Shown: positions 1-7,503 of the stretch, piece after piece
How the letters are laid out: every line of letters starts with the position of its first letter
How positions within the stretch are numbered: position 1 is the stretch's first letter
DNA from: Sphingomonadaceae bacterium
GTDB taxonomy: Bacteria; Pseudomonadota; Alphaproteobacteria; Sphingomonadales; Sphingomonadaceae
Length of the DNA: 9,923 nt
Assembly (NCBI GenBank): GCA_947442095.1
Contig: CANEVG010000107.1
Location: forward strand, 1 to 9,923
Reading direction: 5' to 3'
Notes under the pieces: model-generated
The model's input: the letters and a program-made list of their open reading frames with translations, nothing else
Databases searched by the model: none
Told to the model about the DNA's origin: nothing
Program-made: the position numbers and the translations under genes

Positions 1-2200
1 CGGCAATGCCGCGCGCTATGGCACCGAAGCCAATGTCCACGCGCGGGTCAGCGCCGATACCATCGTGCGCGGCGAGACCTGGCTGAAGGAAATCGAAGCA
101 GCATGGGGCCCTGCCCCCGGCAAGCTGCAGTCCGACGGTAGCGCAGTGCAGATCCTCGGCGCGCAGTTCGGCAACGTGTTCATAGGCATTCAGCCCGCAA
201 TCGGCATCGAAGGCGATCCGATGCGCCTGCTGTTCGAGGGCCGCTTTGCCCCCACACACGCCTTTGCAGCGTTCTACCGCTGGCTGCGCGAGGACTTCAA
301 GGCACACGCCGTGCTGCATTTCGGCACCCACGGCAGCCTCGAATTCATGCCCGGCAAGCAAACCGGCCTGACCGCCGAATGCTGGCCGGACCGGCTGATC
401 GGCGATCTCCCGAATATCTATCTCTATGCCGCTAACAATCCGTCGGAAGGCGTGCTCGCCAAGCGCCGCTCGGGCGCAACACTGGTCAGCTACCTGACCC
501 CGGCGCTTACCAATTCGGGCGTGTACAAGGGCCTGGCGGACCTCAAGGCTTCGGTCGACCGCTGGCGCACCCTGCCGCCGGGCGATGAGCAGGCCCCGAT
601 GCTGGCCGAGTTGATCGGTGATCAGGCCGCCTCGCTTGACCTTGATGGCAGCGATATCCCAGCCCTGGCCGCGCGGCTCTACGAGATCGAGCGCGAGCTC
701 ATCCCGCAAGGCCTGCATGTGGCAGGCCTTGCCGCAACCCGCGAAGAGCGGATCGACATGATCCTCGCCTCCGCCGATGCCCGCGAACAGCCGCTAACGC
801 GCGATGCGGCCGAGGCGCTGGTTGACGGCAAGCTCAAGCTCGACAGCCCGCTGCTGAAGGACATGGCTGCGCTCAATGCCGCTCTGGCAACCAACCACGA
901 GCTCGACGGCCTCGTCCGCGCGCTCAGTGGCCGCTACATCCATCCCGTTTCGGGCGGCGATCTCCTGCGCGCACCGGAAATCCTGCCCACGGGGCGCAAC
1001 ATCCACGGCTTCGATCCTTTCCGCCTGCCCTCCGCCTTCGCGGTCAAGGACGGCGCGGAGCAGGCACAGCGCTTGTTGGACCGCAGCATGGCCGATGCCG
1101 GGCGCCTGCCCGAAACCATCGCGATGGTGCTGTGGGGCACAGACAACCTCAAGAGCGAGGGCGCCCAGATCGCGCAGGTTTTGGCCCTGCTCGGCGCACG
1201 ACCGCGCTTTGACAGCTATAACCGTCTTGCCGGGGCGGAACTGATCCCGCTGGAAGAGCTCGGCCGCCCGCGCATCGACGTGATCGCTACGCTTTCAGGT
1301 GTGTTCCGCGACCTTCTCCCGCTGCAGACCCGCATGCTGGCCGAAGCGGCACTGTTGGCCGCTAGCGCAGATGAACCAGCGGACATGAACTTCGTGCGCC
1401 GCCATGCACTGTCACACCAGTCCGAGCATGGCTGCGACTTTGAAACCGCCGCGCTTCGCGTGTTTTCCAACGCCGAGGGCGCTTACGGCGCGAACGTCAA
1501 CCTGATGATCGACAATGGCGCCTGGAGCGATCCTGACGAATTGGCCGACAGCTTCGAACGCCAGAAGGGCTATGCCTACGGGGTCAAGGGCGTGCCGGTG
1601 CGGCAGGCCGCGATCCTCGCCTCCGCGCTCAAGACTGTTGATTGCGCCTACCAGAACCTCGAAAGCGTCGAGCTCGGCATCACCACGATCGACCAGTATG
1701 TCGATGCGCTGGGCGGCATCAGCCGCGCCGTGACCCGGGCCAAGGGCGGCGCTGCGGCACCTGTCTATATCGGTGATCAGACGCAGGGTTCGGGCAAGGT
1801 GCGCAGCTTGGCAGAACAGGTCGCGCTCGAAACCCGCACCCGCATCCTTAACCCGGTGTGGACCGAGGGGCTGATGCGTCATGGCTATGAAGGCGTGCGC
1901 ACGATCGAAGGCCATGTGACGACCACGATGGGCTGGTCGGCCACGACCGGCGAGGTCGATCCCTGGGTCTACCAGCGCATCAGCGAGACTTACGTGCTCG
2001 ATGAGACAATGCGCGAACGCATGGCCGCGGCCAATCCGCGTGCGGCCGCCCGCGTTGCTAACCGCCTGATCGAAGCGGTCGAGCGGAAATACTGGTCACC
2101 TGACGAAGCCACTCTCGCAGCACTCCACGCCGCCAGCGACGAACTCGAGGACCGCCTTGAAGGCGTTATCCCCGAGGGCGCCGTAGCCGTCGCGGCATAA
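1..2200 (+). CDS. bchH: Magnesium chelatase subunit H (BchH), 5'-truncated by the window edge
   Basis: BchH is the large porphyrin-binding, catalytic subunit of Mg-chelatase. With BchI and BchD it inserts Mg2+ into protoporphyrin IX at the expense of ATP, the first step specific to bacteriochlorophyll. The frame is open from nt 2, so the GTG at nt 65 is internal and not the start. About 732 residues are visible, roughly the C-terminal 60% of a protein usually near 1,200 residues. The CobN/BchH signature HFGTHGSLEFMPGK lies at nt 317-358, followed by a stretch beginning GDLPNIYLYAANNPSEG at about nt 401. Near the C-terminus is the typical GHVTTTMGWSATTGEVDPW region (about nt 1909-1965). The gene ends with TAA at 2198-2200, 12 nt before bchL. 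No frameshift is visible. The only close alternative, cobaltochelatase CobN, is ruled out by the bchL/bchM context and the C-terminal sequence. Confidence 0.97.
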   Translation, partial: GNAARYGTEANVHARVSADTIVRGETWLKEIEAAWGPAPGKLQSDGSAVQILGAQFGNVFIGIQPAIGIEGDPMRLLFEGRFAPTHAFAAFYRWLREDFKAHAVLHFGTHGSLEFMPGKQTGLTAECWPDRLIGDLPNIYLYAANNPSEGVLAKRRSGATLVSYLTPALTNSGVYKGLADLKASVDRWRTLPPGDEQAPMLAELIGDQAASLDLDGSDIPALAARLYEIERELIPQGLHVAGLAATREERIDMILASADAREQPLTRDAAEALVDGKLKLDSPLLKDMAALNAALATNHELDGLVRALSGRYIHPVSGGDLLRAPEILPTGRNIHGFDPFRLPSAFAVKDGAEQAQRLLDRSMADAGRLPETIAMVLWGTDNLKSEGAQIAQVLALLGARPRFDSYNRLAGAELIPLEELGRPRIDVIATLSGVFRDLLPLQTRMLAEAALLAASADEPADMNFVRRHALSHQSEHGCDFETAALRVFSNAEGAYGANVNLMIDNGAWSDPDELADSFERQKGYAYGVKGVPVRQAAILASALKTVDCAYQNLESVELGITTIDQYVDALGGISRAVTRAKGGAAAPVYIGDQTQGSGKVRSLAEQVALETRTRILNPVWTEGLMRHGYEGVRTIEGHVTTTMGWSATTGEVDPWVYQRISETYVLDETMRERMAAANPRAAARVANRLIEAVERKYWSPDEATLAALHAASDELEDRLEGVIPEGAVAVAA

Positions 2201-2206
2201 AGGAAA
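2201..2206 (+). promoter_or_regulatory. Ribosome binding site of bchL
   Basis: AGGAAA (preceded by AA of the bchH stop codon) lies 6 nt upstream of the ATG at 2213. It fixes the bchL start and is one of the clearer Shine-Dalgarno sites in the window. Confidence 0.75.
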
Positions 2207-2212
2207 CACACC

Positions 2213-3103
2213 ATGGCGCTTCTCGATCCCCCTACCCGCAAGCTTGATGGCGACGGTTCGGTCCAGGTCCGGCTCGATCCGGCAGACCGCATTGGCAATG
2301 CCAAGGTTTTCGCGGTTTACGGCAAAGGCGGCATCGGCAAATCGACGACCTCGTCGAACCTGTCCGCCGCGTTCTCGATGCTCGGCCACCGCGTGCTGCA
2401 GATCGGCTGCGATCCGAAGCATGATTCCACCTTCACGCTCACCAAGAAGCTGATGCCCACGGTGATCGATGTGCTCGAATCGGTGGAGTTCCATTCGGAG
2501 GAACTGCGCCCCGAGGACTACATGTTCGAAGGCTTCAACGGCGTGATGTGCGTCGAGGCTGGCGGCCCGCCTGCGGGCACCGGCTGCGGCGGCTATGTCG
2601 TGGGGCAGACGGTCAAGCTCCTGAAGCAGCATCACTTGCTTGAGGACACCGACGTGGTGATCTTCGACGTGCTGGGCGACGTGGTATGCGGCGGGTTCGC
2701 CGCGCCGCTCCAGCATGCTGAGCGGGCCATCGTGGTGGCCGCGAACGATTTCGACAGCATCTTCGCGATGAACCGCATCGTGGCCGCGATCAACGCCAAG
2801 TCCAAGAACTACGACGTGCGCCTCGCCGGGGTGGTCGCCAACCGTTCGGCTGCAACCGACGAGATCGACCGCTTCAACGACGCCATCGGTCTCAAGCGTC
2901 TGGCGCATTTCCAGGATCTGGATGCGATCCGCCGTTCGCGCCTGAAAAAGTGCACGCTGTTCGAAATGCCCGATGCCCCCGACGTGATCAAGGCGCGCGA
3001 GGAATATCTCCAGCTTGCCCGCACGCTCTGGGCCGGCACACCGGCGCTCGAAGCGACGGCAATGAAGGACCGCGATATCTTCGATTTCCTGGGGTTTGAA
3101 TGA
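2213..3103 (+). CDS. bchL: Light-independent protochlorophyllide reductase Fe-protein (BchL)
   Basis: BchL is the ATP-dependent electron donor of dark-operative protochlorophyllide oxidoreductase. As a homodimer carrying one [4Fe-4S] cluster, it passes electrons to BchN-BchB, which reduces ring D. The 296-residue length fits the family. The nitrogenase NifH-like fold shows a P-loop GKGGIGKST at residues 37-45 and a switch motif CDPKHDST at 66-73. The cluster ligands are Cys125 (GTGCGG) and Cys159 (DVVCGGFAAP), whose 34-residue spacing matches known BchL. The roughly 30-residue N-terminal extension before the P-loop domain is typical of BchL. In Rhodobacter that flexible tail is reported to shield the cluster until ATP binds. 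The TGA overlaps the bchM ATG (ATGA at 3100-3103). BchX, the chlorophyllide reductase homologue, is less likely because of the position between bchH and bchM and the overall sequence. Confidence 0.97.
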   Translation: MALLDPPTRKLDGDGSVQVRLDPADRIGNAKVFAVYGKGGIGKSTTSSNLSAAFSMLGHRVLQIGCDPKHDSTFTLTKKLMPTVIDVLESVEFHSEELRPEDYMFEGFNGVMCVEAGGPPAGTGCGGYVVGQTVKLLKQHHLLEDTDVVIFDVLGDVVCGGFAAPLQHAERAIVVAANDFDSIFAMNRIVAAINAKSKNYDVRLAGVVANRSAATDEIDRFNDAIGLKRLAHFQDLDAIRRSRLKKCTLFEMPDAPDVIKAREEYLQLARTLWAGTPALEATAMKDRDIFDFLGFE

Positions 3104-3840
3104 TGGCGACGCGTGCTCCTTCGGGCCATGAGGTTGGTTACAGCGGCTCGCGCTCGCGCTTCGAGGCGCAGCGCGAAAAGCTGACGACCTATTTCGACAG
3201 CACCGCCCGCAAGGCTTGGATCGACCTGACCTCGGACGCCAAGGTCAGCGGCATTCGCGCCACGGTTCGTGCAGGCCGCGATTCGATGCGCGAAGTGCTG
3301 CTGGGCTGGCTGCCGCATGATCTGCGCCGCACCCGCGTGCTCGATGCAGGCTGCGGCACCGGCGCGCTCAGCGTGCTGGCGGCGCGGCGCGGCGCCGAAG
3401 TCGTCGCGGTCGATGTTGCAGGCGGCCTTGTCGCCATTGCCAAGGAACGCCAGCCCTCCTTCCTCGGCCACGGACGGATTCAATGGCGTGTGGGCGATAT
3501 GCTGGATCCCGCGCTTGGCCGGTTCGATCATGTCGTCGCGATGGATTCGCTGATCCATTACCGGCCAGAAGACATCGTCTCGACCATCGTGGCGCTTGCC
3601 GAGCGCTGCGACCGCTCGATCGTGTTCACGCACGCGCCCGCCACGCCGATGCTGCGGGCGATGCACACGGCAGGCCTGCTGTTTCCGCGCAGCGACCGCG
3701 CTCCTGCAATCGTGCCTGTGGCCGAACCGCATCTTGCGCGCCTGCTGCGCGAAGCCTTGCCGGATTGGACCGTGACACGCCGCTCCCGGATCGGCCGCGG
3801 CTTCTATATCTCCAACGCGCTCGAGTTGGTTCGCAACTGA
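3100..3840 (+). CDS. bchM: Magnesium-protoporphyrin IX O-methyltransferase (BchM)
   Basis: BchM transfers a methyl group from S-adenosylmethionine to the ring C propionate of Mg-protoporphyrin IX. The monomethyl ester it makes is the substrate of the AcsF cyclase encoded downstream. The 246-residue protein has a class I methyltransferase core. Motif I, VLDAGCGTG, is at residues 80-88, followed by an acidic strand end (VVAVDVA) that should bind the SAM ribose. A later FDHVVAMDSLIHY stretch at 142-154 is typical of BchM. The N-terminal YFDSTARKAW helix region (31-40) and the C-terminal GFYISNALELV also fit. The start may be ATG 3100, giving the ATGA overlap with bchL, or ATG 3103. They are adjacent and in frame, and neither has a strong ribosome site, so translation probably relies on coupling to bchL. 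Confidence 0.96.
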   Translation: MMATRAPSGHEVGYSGSRSRFEAQREKLTTYFDSTARKAWIDLTSDAKVSGIRATVRAGRDSMREVLLGWLPHDLRRTRVLDAGCGTGALSVLAARRGAEVVAVDVAGGLVAIAKERQPSFLGHGRIQWRVGDMLDPALGRFDHVVAMDSLIHYRPEDIVSTIVALAERCDRSIVFTHAPATPMLRAMHTAGLLFPRSDRAPAIVPVAEPHLARLLREALPDWTVTRRSRIGRGFYISNALELVRN

Positions 3841-3842
3841 GC

Positions 3843-5276
3843 ATGAGCAGCCATCCCCTCATACCCGGTGATACCGCCTCGGTCCGAGCTTCCCGGCTCG
3901 CAGCGCAGTGGACCCGTGTGGCGGTGACCTGGCTGCCCTTTGCTGATGCGGCCAGCGCCGAACTGCCGCTTTCACGCTTGCTGCGGCTGGCGCTGTTTCA
4001 GGTCAGCGTCGGCATGGCCACGGTGCTGCTCAACGGCACGCTCAACCGCGTGATGATCGTGGAACTGCATACGCCGGCCTGGCTGGTGTCCTTGATGATC
4101 GCGCTGCCGCTGCTGTTTGCCCCCTTGCGCGCACTGATCGGCCACAAGTCCGATACCCACCGCTCCGTGCTCGGCTGGCGGCGAGTTCCTTATATCTGGT
4201 TCGGCACACTGATGCAGTGGGGCGGCCTCGCGATCATGCCGTTCTCGCTGCTGCTGATGAGCCAGCAGTCAACCTTCTACGCAGGGCTTGCGGGCGGAAT
4301 GGCGGCGTTCCTGCTGACCGGTGCGGGCCTTCATGTCACCCAGACGGCCGGCCTTGCGCTGGCGACCGACCTTGCGCAAGCCGACAAGCGCCCGCGGGCA
4401 GTCGCGTTGCTCTATGTGATGCTGCTGGTGGGCATGATGGTTTCGGCATTCGTGATCGGCGGTCTGCTTGTCGATTTCACACCGACCCGGCTCATTCAGG
4501 TGATCCAGGGTGCTGCAGTCGTCACTCTTGTGCTCAACGTCTGCGCATTATGGAAGCAGGAAAGCCGCAACCGGGCGGTCACCGCACCGGATCGCCTGAC
4601 GCCGTCCTTCTCCAAAGTCTGGAGCGAATTCCTGGCAGAACCGCATACGCTGCGCCTGCTCGTCGCCATTGGCCTCGGCGCTGCAGCATTTGCCATGCAA
4701 GACGCGCTGCTTGAACCCTATGGCGCAGAAGTGCTGGGCCTGTCGGTGGGTTCGACCACCATGCTGACCGGATCATGGGCATTTGGCGCGATTGCGGGTT
4801 TTGCGCTTTCCACAAAGGTGCTGGAAGCGGGAATGCATCCTTTGCGGCTCGCCGGGTTCGGCCTTGTCGCCGGGGTGTGCGCATTCTTGATGGTGCTGCT
4901 CGCACCCACCTTGGCCGTGCCATCACTGCTTGCGATTGGCGCTGCCGTCATCGGCTTTGGCGTTGGCCTGTTCTCAGTTGGAACACTTCTGACCGCCATG
5001 TCCATGGCCGAACAGCGCGATTCGGGCGTGGCTCTTGGCGCGTGGGGTGCGGTACAGGCGACAGCCGCTGGCGGCGCACTCGCGCTCGGCGGAATCATCC
5101 GCGATACCGTGGCCGCGCTCAACAATCGGGCTGACGGTTATGCCGCGGTCTATGGCCTGGAGATCGCCATGCTGTTCGCAGCGATGATCGTGCTCGGCCC
5201 GCTCGCTGGCAAACGCATCGGCCACCCAGTCAACGGCGTGGGCGGACGTATGACGCTACCTGAGTTTCCGACATGA
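3843..5276 (+). CDS. lhaA: Light-harvesting complex assembly protein LhaA (PucC / bacteriochlorophyll delivery family, MFS)
   Basis: LhaA is a polytopic inner-membrane protein of the PucC/BCD branch of the major facilitator superfamily. It is needed to assemble LH1, probably by handling bacteriochlorophyll. The predicted protein has 477 residues and about twelve hydrophobic segments, beginning near residues 48-68 and 79-97. The conserved cytoplasmic loop GHKSDTHRSVLGWRRVPYIW (100-119) is diagnostic. A second family-typical stretch is AEQRDSGVALGAWGAVQATA at 389-408. The frame is open further upstream inside bchM, but ATG 3843, 2 nt after the bchM stop, gives the expected N-terminus (MSSHPLIPGD). 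No convincing ribosome site precedes it, so coupling to bchM is likely. Position between bchM and puhA separates LhaA from its paralogue PucC, which normally sits with LH2 genes. Confidence 0.94.
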   Translation: MSSHPLIPGDTASVRASRLAAQWTRVAVTWLPFADAASAELPLSRLLRLALFQVSVGMATVLLNGTLNRVMIVELHTPAWLVSLMIALPLLFAPLRALIGHKSDTHRSVLGWRRVPYIWFGTLMQWGGLAIMPFSLLLMSQQSTFYAGLAGGMAAFLLTGAGLHVTQTAGLALATDLAQADKRPRAVALLYVMLLVGMMVSAFVIGGLLVDFTPTRLIQVIQGAAVVTLVLNVCALWKQESRNRAVTAPDRLTPSFSKVWSEFLAEPHTLRLLVAIGLGAAAFAMQDALLEPYGAEVLGLSVGSTTMLTGSWAFGAIAGFALSTKVLEAGMHPLRLAGFGLVAGVCAFLMVLLAPTLAVPSLLAIGAAVIGFGVGLFSVGTLLTAMSMAEQRDSGVALGAWGAVQATAAGGALALGGIIRDTVAALNNRADGYAAVYGLEIAMLFAAMIVLGPLAGKRIGHPVNGVGGRMTLPEFPT

Positions 5277-5350
5277 AGACGACAACCCACATCAAGACAA
5301 CCGCGTTGCGTACTCCCTTGGCATTTCGGCGGGAAAGGATCATTCGATGA
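5273..5350 (+). CDS. Possible 25-codon bridging ORF between lhaA and puhA
   Basis: An ATG at 5273 overlaps the lhaA stop (ATGA 5273-5276) and opens 25 codons. They end in a TGA at 5348-5350 that overlaps the puhA ATG (ATGA 5347-5350). The predicted peptide starts MKTTTHIKTT and ends RRERIIR; it is basic and has no hydrophobic segment. If translated, ribosomes leaving lhaA would cross the puhA ribosome site and could reinitiate at puhA. Against it: no Shine-Dalgarno site precedes ATG 5273, and the codons (AGG, CGA, ACA, TTT) are unlike the GC-ending codons of the neighbours. An open run of 25 codons is also easy to get by chance in GC-rich DNA. I do not recognise the peptide. Treat it as a candidate leader or coupling ORF, not an established gene. 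Confidence 0.25.
   Translation: MKTTTHIKTTALRTPLAFRRERIIR
5277..5346 (+). promoter_or_regulatory. lhaA-puhA spacer / puhA leader with ribosome binding site
   Basis: This 70-nt spacer is the largest gap in the window. It ends with GGGAAAGGA (5331-5339), a good ribosome site 7 nt before the puhA ATG, which fixes that start. An imperfect direct repeat, ACATGAAGACGACAACC (5271-5287) and ACATCAAGACAACC (5289-5302), straddles its beginning. The only hairpins I could find are weak (CAAC/GTTG at 5298-5308). There is no clear -35/-10 pair and no TGT-N12-ACA regulator site. A puhA promoter, if present as in Rhodobacter, may lie inside lhaA and is not recognisable here. Confidence 0.5.
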
Positions 5351-6123
5351 ATAACCCATATGTGGTAGGCTCGATCGACGTCGCAGAGCTCTCGCTCGCT
5401 GCGTTTTTCTTGTTCTTTGTTGCACTGGTTTTCTGGCTGCGGCGCGAAGATCGGCGTGAGGGCTACCCGCTCGAGCACGAGCTGACCGGACGGATCGAAA
5501 CCGTCGGCGGCCCGCTCTCGACGGCTCTCCCCAAGCGCTTTATCCTGCCGTTTGATCGCGGCGTGGTTGCCTATCCGCTGCCCCGCCATGAGGGCCGTGA
5601 ACCGGTCCAGATTGCTGCAAAGCGGCTCGAAAACTTCGCCGGCGCGCCTTACGTGCCCACTGGCAACCCGCTTTTGGACGGGGTCGGCCCGGCCGCTTAT
5701 GCCGAGCGCGCCCGGTGGCCCGATCAGGATGCCCATGGCCGTGCCCGTATCGTGCCGCTTTCCAGCGAATCGACCATCTCCGTTCACACCGGCAACCGGG
5801 ATCCACGGGGCATGCGCGTTATTGCAGCTGACGGCGTTATCGCCGGCACCGTGCGCGATCTGTGGATCGACCGCGCCGAACACATGGTGCGCTACCTCGA
5901 AATCGAGACCACTGGCGGCAAGACAGTGCTGGCCCCGATGGGAATGGCCTCGGTCAGCGCCAAGGGCGTGAGCATCGATGCGATCAATGCTGCCGACTAT
6001 GACAGCGTGCCGCAGCTCAGCACGGCTGGCGAGATCACCCGCTACGAGGAAGAGCGCATCATCGGCTACTTCGGCGGCGGCTATCTTTATGCCAACACCG
6101 ATCGCCAGGAGCCCTTCCTGTGA
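5347..6123 (+). CDS. puhA: Photosynthetic reaction centre H subunit (PuhA)
   Basis: PuhA caps the L-M core of the type II reaction centre on the cytoplasmic side and provides the proton path to the secondary quinone QB. The predicted 258 residues fit the family. A single N-terminal membrane helix spans about residues 12-31 and is followed by the hallmark LRREDRREGYPLE (31-43). The rest is the soluble PRC-barrel-like domain, with IAGTVRDLWIDRAEHMVRYL at about 165-184. The RYLEIE segment at 182-187 lies in the region that carries the proton-relay glutamate (GluH173) in Rhodobacter. I infer but cannot align this equivalence. The C-terminal IIGYFGGGYLYA is also typical. The TGA overlaps the GTG of puhB. 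A good ribosome site at 5334-5339 supports high expression, as expected for a structural subunit. Confidence 0.97.
   Translation: MNNPYVVGSIDVAELSLAAFFLFFVALVFWLRREDRREGYPLEHELTGRIETVGGPLSTALPKRFILPFDRGVVAYPLPRHEGREPVQIAAKRLENFAGAPYVPTGNPLLDGVGPAAYAERARWPDQDAHGRARIVPLSSESTISVHTGNRDPRGMRVIAADGVIAGTVRDLWIDRAEHMVRYLEIETTGGKTVLAPMGMASVSAKGVSIDAINAADYDSVPQLSTAGEITRYEEERIIGYFGGGYLYANTDRQEPFL
6107..6111 (+). promoter_or_regulatory. Ribosome binding site deciding the GTG start of puhB
   Basis: AGGAG lies inside the 3' end of puhA, 8 nt upstream of GTG 6120. It supports the non-ATG start, which overlaps the puhA stop as GTGA (6120-6123). Confidence 0.75.
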
Positions 6124-6737
6124 GCGAGTACGAATATGAGCCGATCCGGGGCTTGCCCGGGAGCCTCCCTGCCGGGGAACACATCCTGTGGCAGGGCAGT
6201 CCGGATGCCTGGACGTTCGCTCGCAGCGCCCTCGGCACCCGCTGGATCGCAGGCTACTTTGCTGCACTGGTGGTCTGGGCCATGGTCCGCGGCACGCTTA
6301 TGGGCGTCGTCATGACCGCGGGTCTTGGCGCAGTGGCGGTCGCGCTTGCACTCATCTTCGCGGTCCTCGTCGCGCGCACCACGGTCTACACGATCACTAG
6401 CCGCCGCGTCGTACTGCGGATCGGCGTCGCGCTCAGCAAGTGCATCAACCTGCCGCTCAGCCAGCTGGCATCGGCTGACCTGCGTGATCGGGGACAGGGT
6501 TTCGGCGATATCTCGCTCGGTCTCGCCGCACGCAGCAACCTTGGCTACCTGATGCTCTGGCCGCATGCCCGTCCGCTGCGTTTCGCCTCGCCCCAGCCGA
6601 TGCTGCGCGCGCTTCCTGCGGCAGCTGAAGTCGCAGGCGTTCTCGCCCGTGCCACCGCAGCGGTCCAGCCCGTGCAGCAGCGCGTCACTAAGCCAGAGGC
6701 GCAGCCCTCGCTTGGCAGCCGGGAAGCAGTAGCATGA
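6120..6737 (+). CDS. puhB: Reaction centre assembly protein PuhB (PH-domain membrane protein)
   Basis: PuhB is an inner-membrane factor required for efficient reaction-centre assembly; it acts early and may form dimers in the membrane. The 205-residue protein opens with the family motif LPAGEHILWQGSPDAWTFAR (16-35). Two hydrophobic segments follow (about 43-58 and 63-85). After them comes a YdbS-like bacterial PH domain beginning TTVYTITSRRVVLRIGVAL (87-105). The stretch GLAARSNLGYLMLWPHARPL at 134-153 is also typical. The C-terminal tail (about 180-205) is Ala/Gln/Pro-rich and looks disordered. The start is GTG, supported by a ribosome site at 6107-6111 and a 4-nt overlap with puhA. It overlaps puhC as ATGA. 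Identity is supported by both sequence and the puhA-puhB-puhC order. Confidence 0.94.
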   Translation: MSEYEYEPIRGLPGSLPAGEHILWQGSPDAWTFARSALGTRWIAGYFAALVVWAMVRGTLMGVVMTAGLGAVAVALALIFAVLVARTTVYTITSRRVVLRIGVALSKCINLPLSQLASADLRDRGQGFGDISLGLAARSNLGYLMLWPHARPLRFASPQPMLRALPAAAEVAGVLARATAAVQPVQQRVTKPEAQPSLGSREAVA

Positions 6738-7216
6738 GTATGGCGCACGATCATGAGCAGACTATCCCTCGCCATGCCATTGCCGCAGCGGGCATTCTGG
6801 TGGCGACCGCACTGGCTCTGACCACGCTGGTCAAGGTCGGTGTGCTGAACCGCGAGGCCGTCCCCGAAGTTGTCCGCGCCGAAGCGAATGTTGCCCCTTT
6901 GGTGGTGCGCCAACTGACGTTTGCCGATCGCGCTGACGGCGCAGTAGTGGTGCGCGATTTCGCGACCGGCGAGACCGTGCGGGTGCTGATCGACGGCGTG
7001 CCGGGCAACGGTTTTGTGCGCGGCGTGATGCGCGGCATGGCCCGTGAACGCCGCATCCGCGGGGTTGGCATGGAAGCACCGATCAGCCTCACCCTGTGGA
7101 AGAACGGCGCGCTCTCGCTCACCGACAAGGCCACGGGCCGCTCGGTCGAACTTGGCTCGTTCGGGCCAGACAACCGCGCTGCATTTGCCGCGCTGCTTCC
7201 GGGCGGCGGTGCCTGA
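6734..7216 (+). CDS. puhC: Photosynthetic complex assembly protein PuhC
   Basis: PuhC is a small membrane-anchored protein needed for normal amounts of the RC-LH1 core complex, probably helping LH1 organise around the reaction centre. The 160-residue product has a short His-containing cytoplasmic N-terminus and one membrane helix at about residues 15-37. A periplasmic domain follows. Recognisable family stretches are LTFADRADGAVVVRDFATGE (61-80), FVRGVMRGMARER (94-106) and the C-terminal GSFGPDNRAAFAALL (141-155). Start ATG 6734 overlaps the puhB stop (ATGA) and has a GGGAAG ribosome site at 6721-6726. A second in-frame ATG at 6740 would remove only two residues. The family has been annotated as 'putative photosynthetic complex assembly protein'. 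The fit is good although the protein is poorly conserved. Confidence 0.92.
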   Translation: MSMAHDHEQTIPRHAIAAAGILVATALALTTLVKVGVLNREAVPEVVRAEANVAPLVVRQLTFADRADGAVVVRDFATGETVRVLIDGVPGNGFVRGVMRGMARERRIRGVGMEAPISLTLWKNGALSLTDKATGRSVELGSFGPDNRAAFAALLPGGGA

Positions 7217-7503
7217 TGAGAGCGAACAGCTTCGATACTGCCTGCCGCATCGAGATCGAGCAGACGGCTGAGCAGTTCCATGCGCATGTGCGTCTGGCTG
7301 GCGATATCGATCTGCAGCCCGGCGACCGGGTCCAGGTTCACGGCGCTCCGATCCGGGTGGATTTCGGTCAAAGCATCGCAATCGACCGGATGGCAACGGT
7401 GACCAGAGCAGGCCCCTTGTCCCGGTTGTGGATCAAGCTGGCGGCTTATTTCGACCTTACCGAACTCTACGAAGTCAGCTTTACACCTGGGAGACCGTCA
7501 TGA
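7216..7503 (+). CDS. bciE: Small conserved PGC protein, probable aerobic cyclase auxiliary subunit BciE
   Basis: This 95-residue soluble protein sits between puhC and acsF. Published work on alphaproteobacterial O2-dependent cyclases showed that AcsF there needs a small partner, BciE, encoded by a conserved gene. Position immediately upstream of acsF, size and alphaproteobacterial context make this gene the candidate. I infer this and could not align it. Visible features are a beta-rich N-terminal half with DLQPGDRVQVHGAPIRVDFG (32-51), a basic ATVTRAG (60-66), and an acidic/aromatic end AYFDLTELYEVSF (77-89). There are no membrane helices and only one cysteine (Cys10). The frame is open back to 7096 inside puhC, but ATG 7216, sharing one base with the puhC stop (TGATG), is the sensible start. 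Its stop overlaps the acsF ATG (ATGA 7500-7503), which suggests coupled, stoichiometric synthesis. Confidence 0.72.
   Translation: MRANSFDTACRIEIEQTAEQFHAHVRLAGDIDLQPGDRVQVHGAPIRVDFGQSIAIDRMATVTRAGPLSRLWIKLAAYFDLTELYEVSFTPGRPS
7489..7493 (+). promoter_or_regulatory. Ribosome binding site deciding the acsF start
   Basis: GGGAG inside the end of the bciE-like gene lies 6 nt before ATG 7500. It supports this start over in-frame upstream codons such as the one at 7428. Confidence 0.7.

Noticed and set aside
2096..3732. Two overlapping antisense frames opposite bchH end, bchL and bchM
   Set aside because: Both lie wholly opposite confidently assigned genes, overlap each other, and show no recognisable motif or ribosome site.
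3483..3842. Upstream extension of lhaA by 120 codons inside bchM
   Set aside because: This stretch is read in another frame of bchM and gives an Arg/Ala-rich sequence unlike any PucC N-terminus. ATG 3843 directly after the bchM stop fits the family.
4969..4985. Inverted repeat TGTTC-N7-GAACA inside lhaA as a regulator site for puhA
   Set aside because: The spacing between TGT and ACA is 11, not 12. It lies in coding sequence about 360 nt from puhA, and a 5-bp palindrome of this kind is expected by chance in 10 kb.
5230..6267. Long antisense open frame (345 codons) opposite puhA
   Set aside because: It mirrors a GC-rich coding gene with strong family identity. Its translation is rich in His, Arg, Gly and Ala without a recognisable domain, as expected for the complement of high-GC3 codons.
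7096..7215. Upstream extension of the bciE-like gene inside puhC
   Set aside because: The frame is open by chance within puhC. The TGATG junction at 7214-7218 gives a natural coupled start.
6545..7396. Antisense frame (283 codons) opposite puhB, puhC and the bciE-like gene
   Set aside because: It spans three coupled sense genes, has Arg/His/Ala-rich low-information composition and no domain that I recognise.
7428..7499. Upstream extension of acsF by 24 codons
   Set aside because: It overlaps the end of the bciE-like gene. The ribosome site at 7489-7493 and the ATGA junction favour ATG 7500.
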